From the NCBI GenBank assembly GCA_029339195.1, contig JAPTJF010000266.1:22031-86030 (forward strand): 64,000 bases of DNA, given 5' to 3'. Positions 12,401 to 24,400 of this stretch are shown here, piece by piece (position 1 is the first letter of the stretch; the number at the start of each line of letters is the position of its first letter). The notes under the pieces are model-generated. The model was given only the letters and a program-made list of their open reading frames with translations, was not told where the DNA came from and did no database searches. Position numbers and translations under genes: made by a program. This DNA is from Micractinium sp. NFX-FRZ (taxonomy: Eukaryota > Chlorophyta > Trebouxiophyceae > Chlorellales > Chlorellaceae).

Positions 12401-15400
12401 TGGCCTCCGGGCCGCAGCCGGTGCCGCCGTTGCAGACGTAGCCCCACGTGCCGACGACAAAGCGCAGGCGGTCGGCGCGCGCCTGGCCACCCCACACGGA
12501 GGCAAAGGTGTCGAACACTTCGTGGCTCCTGGGGCAGGGACGGCGCAGGAAGGTGTGGTGGTAGTGTGATGGTAGTGTGCTAAGCTTGTGATGGGTGCAA
12601 AGCGCTGCTGTCAAGGGGTGACCACTCTTCTCCCCTCGTAGTCGCAGCAGCCAAGTGGCGCAGCATGAGCAGCGGCGGCAGATGCCCAAGAGGCACACTT
12701 GGGTCGCGTGTGCAGGGGCCCGGGCAGGGCAAGGTATCACAGCACAGCACAGCACAGCACAGCACAGCACAGCGCACCTCAGGCCGTGCCACTTGTTGCG
12801 TGCAATCCCCTCGTTGGTGGACAGCCCCAGCTCCAGCCCCCGCTTGCCGGCGTACTTGCCAGGCGCAAAGCCGGCGTTCCAGACCTGCGTGAGAGACCAG
12901 GCGGGCGGGCGGGGTTGGCCATGGGGCAGGCGGTGCATGCACGAGTTGAATTAAAGCAGGCTGCAGGCAGGCAGGCAGGCAGCAGGCATGGGCAAGCAGC
13001 GCCAATGCCATGACATGCCACATTGTGGGCGGCAGGTGCGGTGGGCCATAGCGGGCAGAGCGAGCTGCGCCAGCGCTCACCTCGTTTGAGTGCTCCACAT
13101 ACAACTGCGGCCAGCAGGGCATGGAGGGTACGGCCAGGGTCGGTTGCATGGGATGGGCAGGGGAGCTTGCAGGCCACACAGTAGCTCCCTGCCGACCGCT
13201 TTCCACATGCCAGCCTCCTCACCGGCCCGCATACCCCTCCAAGTCTCACCCACACGCCGCAGGCTGTCCCAACAGACCCTGTGCCAGGCTGCACAGCCCC
13301 ACATGCGCACCACCCACACCCACCCACCTTCAGGTCGGGCCTCAGGTTGTCCTTGAAGAACTGAGCCAGGCTGCGTGTGTAGGCTTCGCTGGCCAGGTGG
13401 TGCACGTTGATCCAAGGGGAGGCGCCCACCCGATTGGCCAGGGCGACCATGTACTCGAGGGCGACGCCGCCGGGGCGGGCCTGGGTGTCGTGGGCGGGGC
13501 GGGTGCGGGCCTCCCAGGAGGGGGCTGCCTCGCTCCAGATGTCCATCCACGGGTAGAAGCGGAGCACCTGTTATAGAAGCAGGGAGGGAGGGGGGCAGGT
13601 GAAGTGGGGTGAGTACACTTGGCTGTGGCTGCCCGAGATCTGTCGACCCATTCCTTGACACAACACTCAGCCGCCCAAACAACTGCTGTTGCTATGATCA
13701 AATCCCCTCACCGAGTACCGCTCCAGCGACTTGAGGTACCATGGGTGGAAGGGGTCGCGCTGCGCGGTGTGCTCAAACCCGGGCATCAGCAGCCTGGCAG
13801 CGTGGGAGGGGAGAGGAAGGAGGGAGGGCGGGCGGCGAGGTTGGGAGACTTGAAGCGGGGGGGCTGCCGGCTCACACTGGCATCGTTTGGTGTCCACGCA
13901 GAGCAGGGCCGTGAGGGAAGATAAGAGCACAGCCCCTGCCCTGCACTGGTTGGTAGTTGGAAGCGCTGGGCGGTCAACCAACGCGTGGCCACAGAGTCGG
14001 GATTTGAAGGCATGCATGACATGCACATTGTGCAGTGCGCCTCGCCTCAGGTTGCGCAGCGGGTTGGCTGGGTTGGTGGCGGTGAGGCGCACTGAGATGC
14101 CTGCAGCAAGGGGGGCAGCGCAGGGCATGGCGGTGGGTGGGTGCAGGATCTGGGCATCTCACGATGCAGGCTCGCCCCAATCCGGCTTTGCCAGGTCAAC
14201 ACACGGAGGGCCTCTAAAGCCCTCCGTCCTGCAGCCACTCAGCTCAGTTGCCCCCATGTGCCCTCGCAGCAGGCAGCTAAGCCTACCGTTGTCTCCGCAG
14301 TACGGATCCCCTGATTCGGCACACTCGGGGTCTGAGGTGGGCTTGAAATCAAACTCCACGCGCCCCTTTGCCTGGGAGACCACCTGCATGGACCATGCGA
14401 GGGGGGCGGCGGGAAGTGGGCATCACCTGGCTGTGCATGTGGCGGGGTAACTAATTGCGTGCACCAGGGCAAAGGCACTAGGGAACTCTAGCCCACCAGT
14501 ACCTCGTCTTCCGCCCACCATCTGCTATAACTTCGGCCGCTGCCTGATACTAGAACCTGCCCATGTCCGGCCGCCCGTGTCTACCGTGCAGAGCGCAGTG
14601 CCGCCCCGGCATTGCCCCAGCAGCTGCCGCACTCCCTCTGCTCCCTCACCGACCTTGGCATCGAACTTGAAGTCCAAGGTTCCGTCCCCATCGTACAAAG
14701 CTACGTACCGCCCCGGCATCGCCCGCAGCTGCACGTCGCGCACCGCCAGCTTGTGGGCAAAGGTGTTGGGCGGCAGGGAGGCTGGCCAGCCCAGGGAGTC
14801 TGGGGACAGCGGGGCGCCGGTGTCAAAGTCCCACTGGTTGGTCTGGTTCCTGCAAAGCGATTTGAATGGCATTTGGTTGTCACTGTCTGACGAGTCCATA
14901 GACAGCGGGGCAAGGTCCCACGGGTTGGTCTGGTTCCTGCAAGGTGACTACTCACTGTAGGGCAGACGTGGCCTGGCACCGGCCACGACCAAAGTACTAC
15001 TCTTGTAAACTCAAACAGGCACAGGCATTAGCACGCCTAGGCAGCCCGCTTACGTGTCTGGGGAGTTGGAAGTAAACCAGCGTGAGCTCTGCTTCATCAC
15101 GTCAACAAACACCCTGCAGGAAGGGAGGGGGAAGCGCGTCAGGGCAGCCTAGTCAGGCGGGCGAGCAACATGCGACGATGGGCGAATATCTGCATATCTG
15201 ACTCGTGGCAGAGCGCACAGCTCTGCGAGCGTTTGCTAGCCCAGCCAAGCGAGGCAGGCGGCGGCTGCCATCATCTTGCAGTTGAGCAGGCTCTGTTCAA
15301 ACACTTGCCACTCACCACTCTGTGCTCCAGTATGCCAGGCCCGCCACATTCACCCCAACGGGGGAGTCTGCGTTGGGCGATGACGTGGGGGTGCTGCAAG

Positions 15401-18400
15401 CAGCACCCGTGTACCCTGCAGGAGGGAGGCGGCAGGTCGGTGTGGTGAAGGCCAGGGGATGCTGGGATGAAGGAGGTTTAAAGGGCGGCGCAGCGTGCAA
15501 GGCGTGCAAGGCGGGTGTGGGCACACTGGGAGATGAGCGGGCACCTGTTGACCGAAGTGCTGGCACAACTCACCTGCCCAGCACTCGCAGCGTCCATTGT
15601 AGCAGGTGCCGTACTGGCAGGCTGGGGAGCAGCCGCACTCGCCGGGGCCGATGCAGGAGGCGCCGTTGGCGCACTTGCAGTCCCACACGCAGCCGGTGCC
15701 GGCGGTCCATTTGTACCCAGCATCGCATGCGCACGTGTTGTCTGCCTTGCACACGCCGTGCCCGTTGCACTTGCAGTCCACCTCGCACGAGGCCCCCTTG
15801 TAGCCTGGGTAGCAGCTGCATGCGCCTGCGGCGTGCAAGAGAGAGAGCGGGAGAGGATGGACAGGCAGTGGGAGTGTTTGAAGAGAGGGGCGGGCAGGGC
15901 GGTGGACAGAATGGAGGCTTGGCTAGGCTGCCGCTGCACACGCACGCAATGCTTGCCAGGGAGAAGAGGCCGCTCTTCAAAAAACATTTGTGGGATTCTA
16001 TCAAGAGGCAAGGCGCAGGGCTGGGCGACATGCTTCCCATGCTACCTGTGATCAGCAGCAGCAGCCACGGTCACCGACCCGCCCGCTCCCGTCCCGGCCC
16101 TCCCACCGCCCCCTCCCTCCGCCCCCCCACCTGTGTCCACGCATGTCCCCGCCCAGCTGCAGTTGTTGGGGCAGCCGAACAGGGAGCACTCGTACCCCCA
16201 GAACTGCGCCTTGCTGCACACACACACACACGCAGCGCAGGGAGAGGCAGATGTCGAGTTTGTGAAAGCGAACCAAGCAGGGGGAGGGTGTGGGGGGTAT
16301 GAGATGTGAGAGATGCATATTACACAGCACTCCTGGCTGGACCCTGGCTGCAGTGCACACTCTCCTGCAAGCCACCACCGACCCTACTCCCCAGACGGCA
16401 GCCCCAGCCCCAACAGCTGCACCCTGGCCCACCCACGCACCATGTGCAGCCCCAGTAGCGGTCCCTGCCTCTGACTGCTGTGATGTTGCTGCAGGTGCCC
16501 TGCCCAAACGTGCAGTAGTAGCTGCATGGGGGGGCAGGGACAGGCAGAGCCCAGGGGTGTCAGCAGCATCGCATGCTGGTGCGTTGCCAATCCTCGCTGG
16601 CTGGCTGGCCCATGCGCTCCAGCTGGCTGCCATGCAGTGCTGCGGCAACGAAAGAGCGCACAGATAAAGCAGCACAGGCCGCATGCGCCAAGCATCAAAC
16701 GCACCCGCAGTTGTAGTGCTCGATGTACGATGTGTTGTTCGAGGGGGGCGGCGAGGGGGGTGGCGCGGGGCAGGCCTCTAGGGCGGTGCTGTCAATGAAC
16801 GCCTTGATGCCCTGCAGCAGGGAGGTAGAGGGGCAGCAGTGCAGCAGGCACAGCAAAGCCTGTAAGCAAATGCGGTGGGGCAGGGGCTCAGGGCGGTGGG
16901 GCCGATGAGCGCCCTGAGGCCCTGCAAGGGCGTGCGGTGGTGGCCATGGGGAGGAGAGCAAAAATGTGTGTCCACAATGGTGTTGGCCTTGTGCAATTCA
17001 CTGCCGCTTGGCAGCCGGCTCCTTCCTTCACGTCCCCGCTTAGTGCGTGTGGAATGGTACTGTGCTGATCCCACCACATCACCCCACCCCCCACCCACCC
17101 CACCTGGTACTTGGGCGACTCCGAGTTGTCCTGGTCCATCCATTCCTTGAGGCCCCAGTACCTGCCATCAGGGCGAGCAGCACGAGGGCAGGTGAGAGGC
17201 CAGGCAGGAGATGAATGACTGTGAGCGCGGCTTTGCGTGATTGCAGGCAGAGCCAATGGCTACGTGCAGAGGGGAGCCAAGCTCTGCACGCTTTCACCCA
17301 TGCTGGCATGCAGACACATGCACCCCCATGCACAGGCGGCAGGCGCACCCGTATTTGCCCCAGGCCCCCACAGAGTCGAAGTGCATGATCTGCGTCATGT
17401 TGCTGTTGGCTAGCTCCCGCAAGTATGTCTGCAAGCGGTGGGGGCGTGTAAAGGGTGTGGGCAAGGAACCAGCGGTGCCGGTGCCGGGCAGGCGGCACAT
17501 ACGGGCCAAGCAGCGGGGCTGGGTGGCGCAGCCAAGGCCGGGGCCAACACTCACACAAGCCGGCGCATGCGGCACTACTTCCACACAGCCCCCGCCACGA
17601 AATCTTACGAAATCCAGCTGTTATGCAGCTATGCAGTACTAACATCTGTGCCCTCCCCACCTGATAGATGTTAGCCATGCGCGGGTCGCTCTGGGCCTGC
17701 ATTGAGGCGACAGATGGGAGAGGGGGTGGCGAGCAGCAGGGGCGGCAGATGAGGAGGGCCGGCAGATGGGGAGGCGCGGCAGGCAGCATGCTGTGGCCGC
17801 AGCACATGCGAGGCAGGGCCGGCAGGGTGAGGCACAGGAGTGCAGCGCGGCACTCGGGGTCAGGCCCCACCCGAGCATCTGCAGGCAAACAACCCATGGT
17901 AGCTGACTGGTGCCTTTGGCTTAATTTCCTGTTGGCTTCCTCAACCCCACGCCCTCGGGCTGTAATCTTCTTCTTCTTCAGGCAAACAACCCGCTGCACA
18001 GTGACGGCGCCCACCGCTTGCCTTCGCATCCACTCAACACGCCCCCGCATTCTCCCAGTCCGCGGCGCCCCTTCCCCTGCCTCCTACATCCCGCCCCTTC
18101 CTTCTCATCGCCCCACCCCGCCCCTGGCTCTCTCTGCAGGGTATTCCGTGGGCTCCCTCAATCACTCCCCCCAATGCCCTGGCTGCAGCTGCCACCATAC
18201 TCCCTCCCCTGCCTCCCACCGCCCACCCCCCGCTGCCCACTGACCCGGTAGGGAATGGTGTCGGTTCCATCCATGCCCCCGATGCCCTGGCCCGCCTCAT
18301 ACGCCACAAACGACTTGTTATACTTCTGCGCTATCTCGGCGTGCTTCCGCACATACATCTCGATTGCCTCGATTGCCTGCAGGGCAGAACAAGAGGGGCC

Positions 18401-21400
18401 AGGAAGCGAGGGCAGGAAGGCAGCTGGTGGGATGTCTCGGCATGCGCCTGGACATGCATCGTGATAGATGCAGCGGTCGGCAGGAAGGGGGGAAAGGGAA
18501 GAGACAGGGAAGGGCGCTGGGGAGGAAGGGGCGCTGCCATTTGTGGCCCCCAAACAAGCCCTCCACATCTTCGTCTTTCCCCCTCGCCCCCCCTGTCTAG
18601 CTTGCCTGGGTGGGCAGGACCTCGTTCATAAAGGTGTCCAGGCTGCGGGTGTCTGTGGCTGCGTTGTACGACCCAAAGTAGGGGCCTACTGCCAGAGCGT
18701 CAATGTGCTGCGTGGCATTGCTGCGGCAGGCAGGGAGTGGGAGGCAGGGTGCAGCGGGTGCAACAGGGGGGCGGGCAGGTCAACCCAGGGGGGCGGGGTA
18801 TGAATGGGGGGGCATGGATCGTCACCGCTGACGCCACCTGTCTTCTCACGCATACGCCTTCAGTGACAGCAGCGGCATGTGGCAAAACATCATCCGACCA
18901 GCTGCGCCCGCGGCAAGCTGTGCCGGTGCTTTTTGGCAGCTACAGACCTTGGTGGTGGTAGCACGCAGCATGCAGCACGAAGCAGCAGCCATATGTGAGA
19001 ATCAAGCCGCAGCCATCAGCCAAGCAGCGTTGAAAGGAGCTCACCGGCATGTGAGGACCTTGGAGGATGTGATGGGCAGCACGCCCTGCCCCTGGGCCAC
19101 CACCACGACGCGGTCGCCCAGCGCGGCGTGCCAGATCTGCCGGGCGGGGGCGGGAGGGAAGGGCAGGGTGCCAGAGCCAAATTGGGTGCCAAGGTGCACT
19201 CATGCAGCGTAGTGCGGCTGCAGTCGATGCCAGGCATTGCGTGGGCGGGGCGGCCCCCGCTGCCGGTCAGGAGACGCTGATAGCAGAGCTGAACCCTGTC
19301 CCTGCACACGTGGCCACCCCTCACGTGCGGAATGCGCTTGATGTGCACCGCACAGTACAAGTTCTGCTGTTCAGCCTTCTCTGTCACACAAGTGACAGCT
19401 CACCTGCGAGATGCTCTTGGTGCGCTCCGCGTAGTAGCAGAGGCGCGCCTCGGCGGTGGCACCCAGGTAGAAGCGAGCCCCCTCCTCGTTGTACCCCAGC
19501 CGCACACCCTCCGACTGAGCGTACTGCCCACCTGCAGGCAAGGGGCAGAGCAGGGGGAGGTGCTTCGCAGGGCGAGGCAGCGGCTTAGCCTTTCCTCCGC
19601 CGCCTGCACAGTCTGGAGATCCAGTGCACACACCATTGTGTAGGGGGGTTGTTTCACCCCGTTGCTATTCCAATGCCCTTGCGCTGCAACTGCTCACCCG
19701 CGAACCCGGTGTGCCACACTTCGTTGGCGTACTCGACATACACCTTGACATCCGGGCGCAGCTTCTGGGCCACCAGGGCGGCAAAGCGGGCGTAGTAGTC
19801 GTCGCCCGCCGAGTAGGGGAGGGAGAACCAGGGGGCGGCGCCCACCTGCAGGGGCGGCCAGTTGTGTGGCGGCGGGGAGAGGGGCAGACACTGCTGTTTG
19901 CGGAAACCAGGCTGTAGATCCCTAGAAGCAAGACGTGCATGGCGGGGGCAGGGCAGCGGGAGGGCTCCGCCTGCCAGGCGGGCGCCAGCAGCGAGGACCG
20001 GCAGCGGGAGAGCAGCACACCATGGAATAACAAGCCGCACTATGTGCCGCCCACCTCGTTGGCCAGCTGGATCATGTACTCTGGGGGGACCCCCGCCCGG
20101 GTGGCAGCAAACGAGCGGTCGCCCGGCTTGGCACGCTCCGACCACACCGTGGGCTGCCCCACATCGTTGGCCTTCATCCTGCAAGCCAAGTGGGTTATTT
20201 GTGTGAAAACAAGCTACGATCAACTCGTGGAGCAACTAGGCGTCACCTTGCACCCTCGCCCCCTTATGCAAGGAGGTGTGAGCACTGGCTGTTCACTGCC
20301 CACCAGCCCCGCGCAACCTTCCTCCTTTTGACCACCATTCCAAATAGGCACGGCATGCTCTCTACCGCTGCCACCCACCCGCTGCCACCCCACCCACCCA
20401 CCAGCCCATGAACCGAATGGCGTTGAAGGGTGCCAGAAAGTCTTTGAGCTCCGGCATGAAGGGGCGGGCTGCCACGTCACCGCTGGCGTCCTCCTCTGGG
20501 GCCACCCCCGGCATCAGCAGGCGCATGTTGCGGATGGGGTTGGACGGGCTGCTGCGCTCAATGGTCACCCAGATGCCTGCAGCAGGGTGGGTGTGGTGCA
20601 AGGGGGGTGGGGGAACAGGGGGATTTGGGCCACAATGGATTCTCATGCTTCCCAGGGGAAGGTAGCCATGCTCATGATAACACACCCCTCACCCCACCCC
20701 ACCCCCAGCTCGCACCACTGCTCGACTGGGTGATGATTCAGAGGAAGTACCGCCGGCAATCCTCTGTTATGCAGGCATCACACCTGGCTGTCCTCAGCTC
20801 TCTGCCGCTGCTCCCCCTCCCGCACCCCTCCTCACCGTTGTTGAACTGGGTGGTGAGCTGCACATCCACGTCAATCCTGCCGGCCCGCACATACCGCCTC
20901 TCAACCACCTCCATGCCCACATTCACCACCCCCTCTCCATCGTACAGCAGGGTGTACGTGCCAGAGGGGAAGTGGCCCTGCGGGGAGGCAGGGGCAGACG
21001 GGGGGGAAGGGGATAGTGGAGAGGGATGGGGAGGGCCGGGCAGGCATAACGTGAGTGCGGGTGGGGGACCACAGCGGGCAAAGCACGCCGGGAGTCCCCC
21101 GCGCTGTGCTGTCCCCCAGTGCTGGTTGCAGGCAGCTCAAGCACGACGCCTTGGCGCGGCAGGCAGGGCAACCGCCGGCCCAGCCAGCACTTTGTGCATG
21201 GCATCTCGACAGTGCAGGCAGGGCAGGGCAGCCGCCAGCCTGGCATGACTCACCATGAGATCACGTGCAATCAGGGTGCCGGCCCACTTGAGCTTGCGGC
21301 CGTCCTTTGGGTTTGTGAGGCTGCCCAGGCCAGTGGGATACCCGCTGCCGTCAATGTTGGTGGCGTTGAGGGGCACAAACGCGTCCCAACCGTACTCGGG

Positions 21401-24400
21401 GTGCTGCAGGAGAGGGGCAGGAATGGGTTAGGGGTGGGCGTAAGCCTTGGGAATCCACTTATGAGGCGTCGAGGGCAGCGAGTGTAGCGGGCTGGCCTGC
21501 CCCGGCAGCATGTACCTGGGACGCGAGCAGGGAGGTGGCGGTTTGGCTCAGCGCGGCGCGGCGCAGCACAGCGCGGCGCATGCCCTGCAGCACAGCATTG
21601 CGCAGCGCAGCACAGCACAGCACGGCAGGCGCACCATGGCGAACCAGCGGCGCCCGATCTTCATGGCGTCGCGGAACGTCCAGGAGCGGGAGTAGTCGGA
21701 GATGCCCTCCAGATTGATGCCCACAAACTGCAAGTGACGCATGCAGGAAGGGGGAGGGGGGGCGTGAGAGCAGCCCAGCATGCACACACGATTACTGCCA
21801 CGAAGCGCAGGGGTAGGAGGGAGGGTGACACGGGGGGCAGAGGTTGCAATATTTGGAATGGTTGGAGGAAGCCGGGTCGGTCACTTCCCCCTCCATCCTT
21901 CCCCCTCCATCCTTCACACCGCACCCACACACAGCACACTCGTTTGAATCACAGAGCGTAGCGGGGCGCACCCGGTTGCAGTCGTTTGGTTTGGCCCCAA
22001 GCGAGGCGCAGTCATCGCCAGAGGCGCCTGCCCAGCACACGCACTCGCCCTGCGTGCACACAGAGTGGGTGGGGCGGATAAGCGGAGGCAGAGGGCGAGC
22101 CACGCAGTCAGGCAGCTGCCCAGAAAGCTGCATCACAGCCACTGCTGGCAGGCCACACCGTGCAAGGCCTGCTTGCACTGAGGAACCGCGTACATTCACG
22201 CACGGCATGGCTGGATGGTTTGCTCACCCGCACACAGTTGCCATACACACAGGCGGGGTTGCAGGTCGGCGGTGCCGGCTCGGCAGGCAGCTCAGCGGTG
22301 GATCGCGCCAGCGTACTGCGCCCGCCGGCCATGTACTGCCTGGCGGCCTGCACAGGGAGGGTGGGAGGACGCGCAAGGCCAGGCGTGCACGGTAGGCAGT
22401 ATGGGAGGGAGGCAGGCACGCGTGATTGCAGCACCAGGCAAGATCAAGGTTTGCTGACAATGACGACGTCAGCATGCTCTATGTCAGCCCTCCAGCAGAG
22501 CGCACCTTGTAGAGCGGCGTGTCGTCGGGGTGCGCCACAGCTGCACCGTTGGTGCACTGCTCGGGCTTGTTGGCAGCAACGGAGCCTGCGGCGCAGGCGG
22601 GCAGGCAGGCAAGCAAGCAGGCAAGCCAGGAAGCAGGGGTGGGGGTCACAGCAAGGGACAGCACAGAGCGTGCGCAGCGGGCCAGGGAGATCAGCAGCCA
22701 CTCCGCGGCAAGAAGGAGGCTACCGGGCAGCTGGGGCACCACCACGCCAGCGCCCCTGCAGCCTTACCTCCCGGGGCTGAGCTGCACGGCAGGCCGGGTG
22801 GCAGCTGGACGACAAAGGGACCTCCTCCCATCTGGTCCCACCTGCGGGCGGTTGGTGAATACGCAAGGGCAGGCAGGTGTCGGAACAGGCTGCAGCGCAG
22901 GCAGCCAACGAGGCAGCCTGTGGCAGTCTGCATCCACAGGGTGCCTCCTCCCCTCCCCCTCTCTCACGGTGCGTCGGCCACAGATGCCGCCCCGCTGCCC
23001 TGCCTCGCACACGCCCCCACGCCCACCTCCTCTGCTCTGATACGCACCGCCAGCTCCAAAAGGCGAGTCCGGCCTGCCCAGCAGCACCGCCGGCCCCATG
23101 CCCCACTGCCAGCTGGCGCCCTCAGGCGGCGTGACAGCTGAGCCCTCACCTCCACAACGCATCCAGCGCATGCTCTCTTGTCTCATCCGACTGCAGCTTC
23201 AGCCTCCTGATCTGCTCCTCCACATTTAGCTCCCTCAGCGCCTGGGCCTGGAAGTCAGGCAGGCTTGCGGCCCGCTCCGCAGCGCTGGCCCACGTCACGC
23301 TCTCCCCTGGCCAAGGCTTCCACAGGGCCAGGGTGCAGGGGTAAGTAGAGCAGCTGGCACGGCTGACCGTCTGCAGATTTTCGCGCGCGCCGTAGTAGGG
23401 AGCAGTGAACGAGGTCTCGGGGCCGCCTGGGGGGCAGGGAGGAGGGGGGGGGGCGGTGGCAGGGTGAAGGCAGGGTGGTTGGCGGTGGAAGTGGGCGTGG
23501 AGGCACAGTGGCAGAGAACAGGGGACAGGCGGCAGAGGGACAGAGAACAGGCGGCGGGGATGCACGAGCACAGGGTGTCGCACGGAGCGCGCGTGATGGG
23601 CGGGGTGGGCCGAAAGTGGAGGGGCAGGCGGCCTGCTCAATTGCCTGCCCGCAGTGAGCGCACCTCCCATGCCCAGCAGCTGCAACCCCCTGTCCTCCAG
23701 CCGCTGCTTCCACGCGTTGTACACCGCGTCTGCCTGCATCTGGGCCTGCAGGCACACATGCATGAGGGCAGGAGGAGGGAGCGCATGGGTCAGAATGAAT
23801 GCGCAGGCTTAGGAAGGGCATGTGGGGATGCTACCATCAATTTATCGCCGTGCCTGCCATGGTGATAAACCATCCACCCTTCACTTCACCCAGGCTCAGC
23901 ACCCACCTGCCGAGCCAGGCCCTCCAGCTCGGGCAGCTCCATGCTCCCCTTGGCCTGCGCCAGCGAGTTGTTGTTGGCCACACACCAGTAGCAGCGCCCC
24001 GGCCCCTGGAACGCGGCGGTGGTGCCCCAGCCGCCGCTGACGGCGATGGCGTCGATGTTGGACAGGCCGGTGCCGCCAAAGAGGGCGCGCACCTGCGGGG
24101 GGGGTGGGAGGGGGTGGGGGCGCAAAGGCATGGTGGTGTCTGAGGGAAACGGTGGCCGAGAATAAGAGGCAAGAAAAGAACCAACAGAAGATAAGGCAAG
24201 AAGACACTGAGTGTGTCACTGGCAGTGGCGTTGCAGGCAGCCCCCAGGTCTGAGCGTGCACCGGCGGCACCAGGCAGCCGGCAAAGGAGGCGCACACACA
24301 CCTGGTCGGCCTCGGCGTTGCGCAGGATGTAGGGGATGCTGTCCTTGCCTGCACAAGGGAACAGAGGGTCACAAGTTGTGGTGCTTGGGGCGGCGCAGGA

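Larger units (their letters stand above)
10385..15417 (-). other. Glycoside-hydrolase-like module 3 (catalytic pair kept)
   Basis: Starts VGVNVAGLAYWSTEW, VFVDVMKQSSRWF, then RYVALYDGDGTLDFKFD (about 14700), NPANPLRNLR, VALANRVGASPWINVHHLA, LYVEHSNEVWNAGF (exon break at about 13080 inside the motif), and TYEAGPSIVE (about 11835-11855). The sequence after the barrel (11476-10385) includes a strand-rich domain with YTYNVTFPRAH and LFLQITGPA, absent from modules 1 and 2. Confidence 0.65.
16709..21730 (-). other. Glycoside-hydrolase-like module 2 (catalytic pair kept)
   Basis: N-terminal block FVGINLEGISDYSRSWTFRD, then YTLLYDGEGVVNV (about 20950), NPIRNMRLLMPG (20520), MIQLANEVGAAPWFSLPY, and VYVEYANEVWHTGF (about 19700-19745). 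Asn-Glu at the end of this strand matches the acid/base position of clan-A glycoside hydrolases. SFVAYEAGQGIGG (about 18280-18310) supplies a second Glu at the place expected of the nucleophile. Ends with a short Pro/Ser linker at about 16740. Confidence 0.65.
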
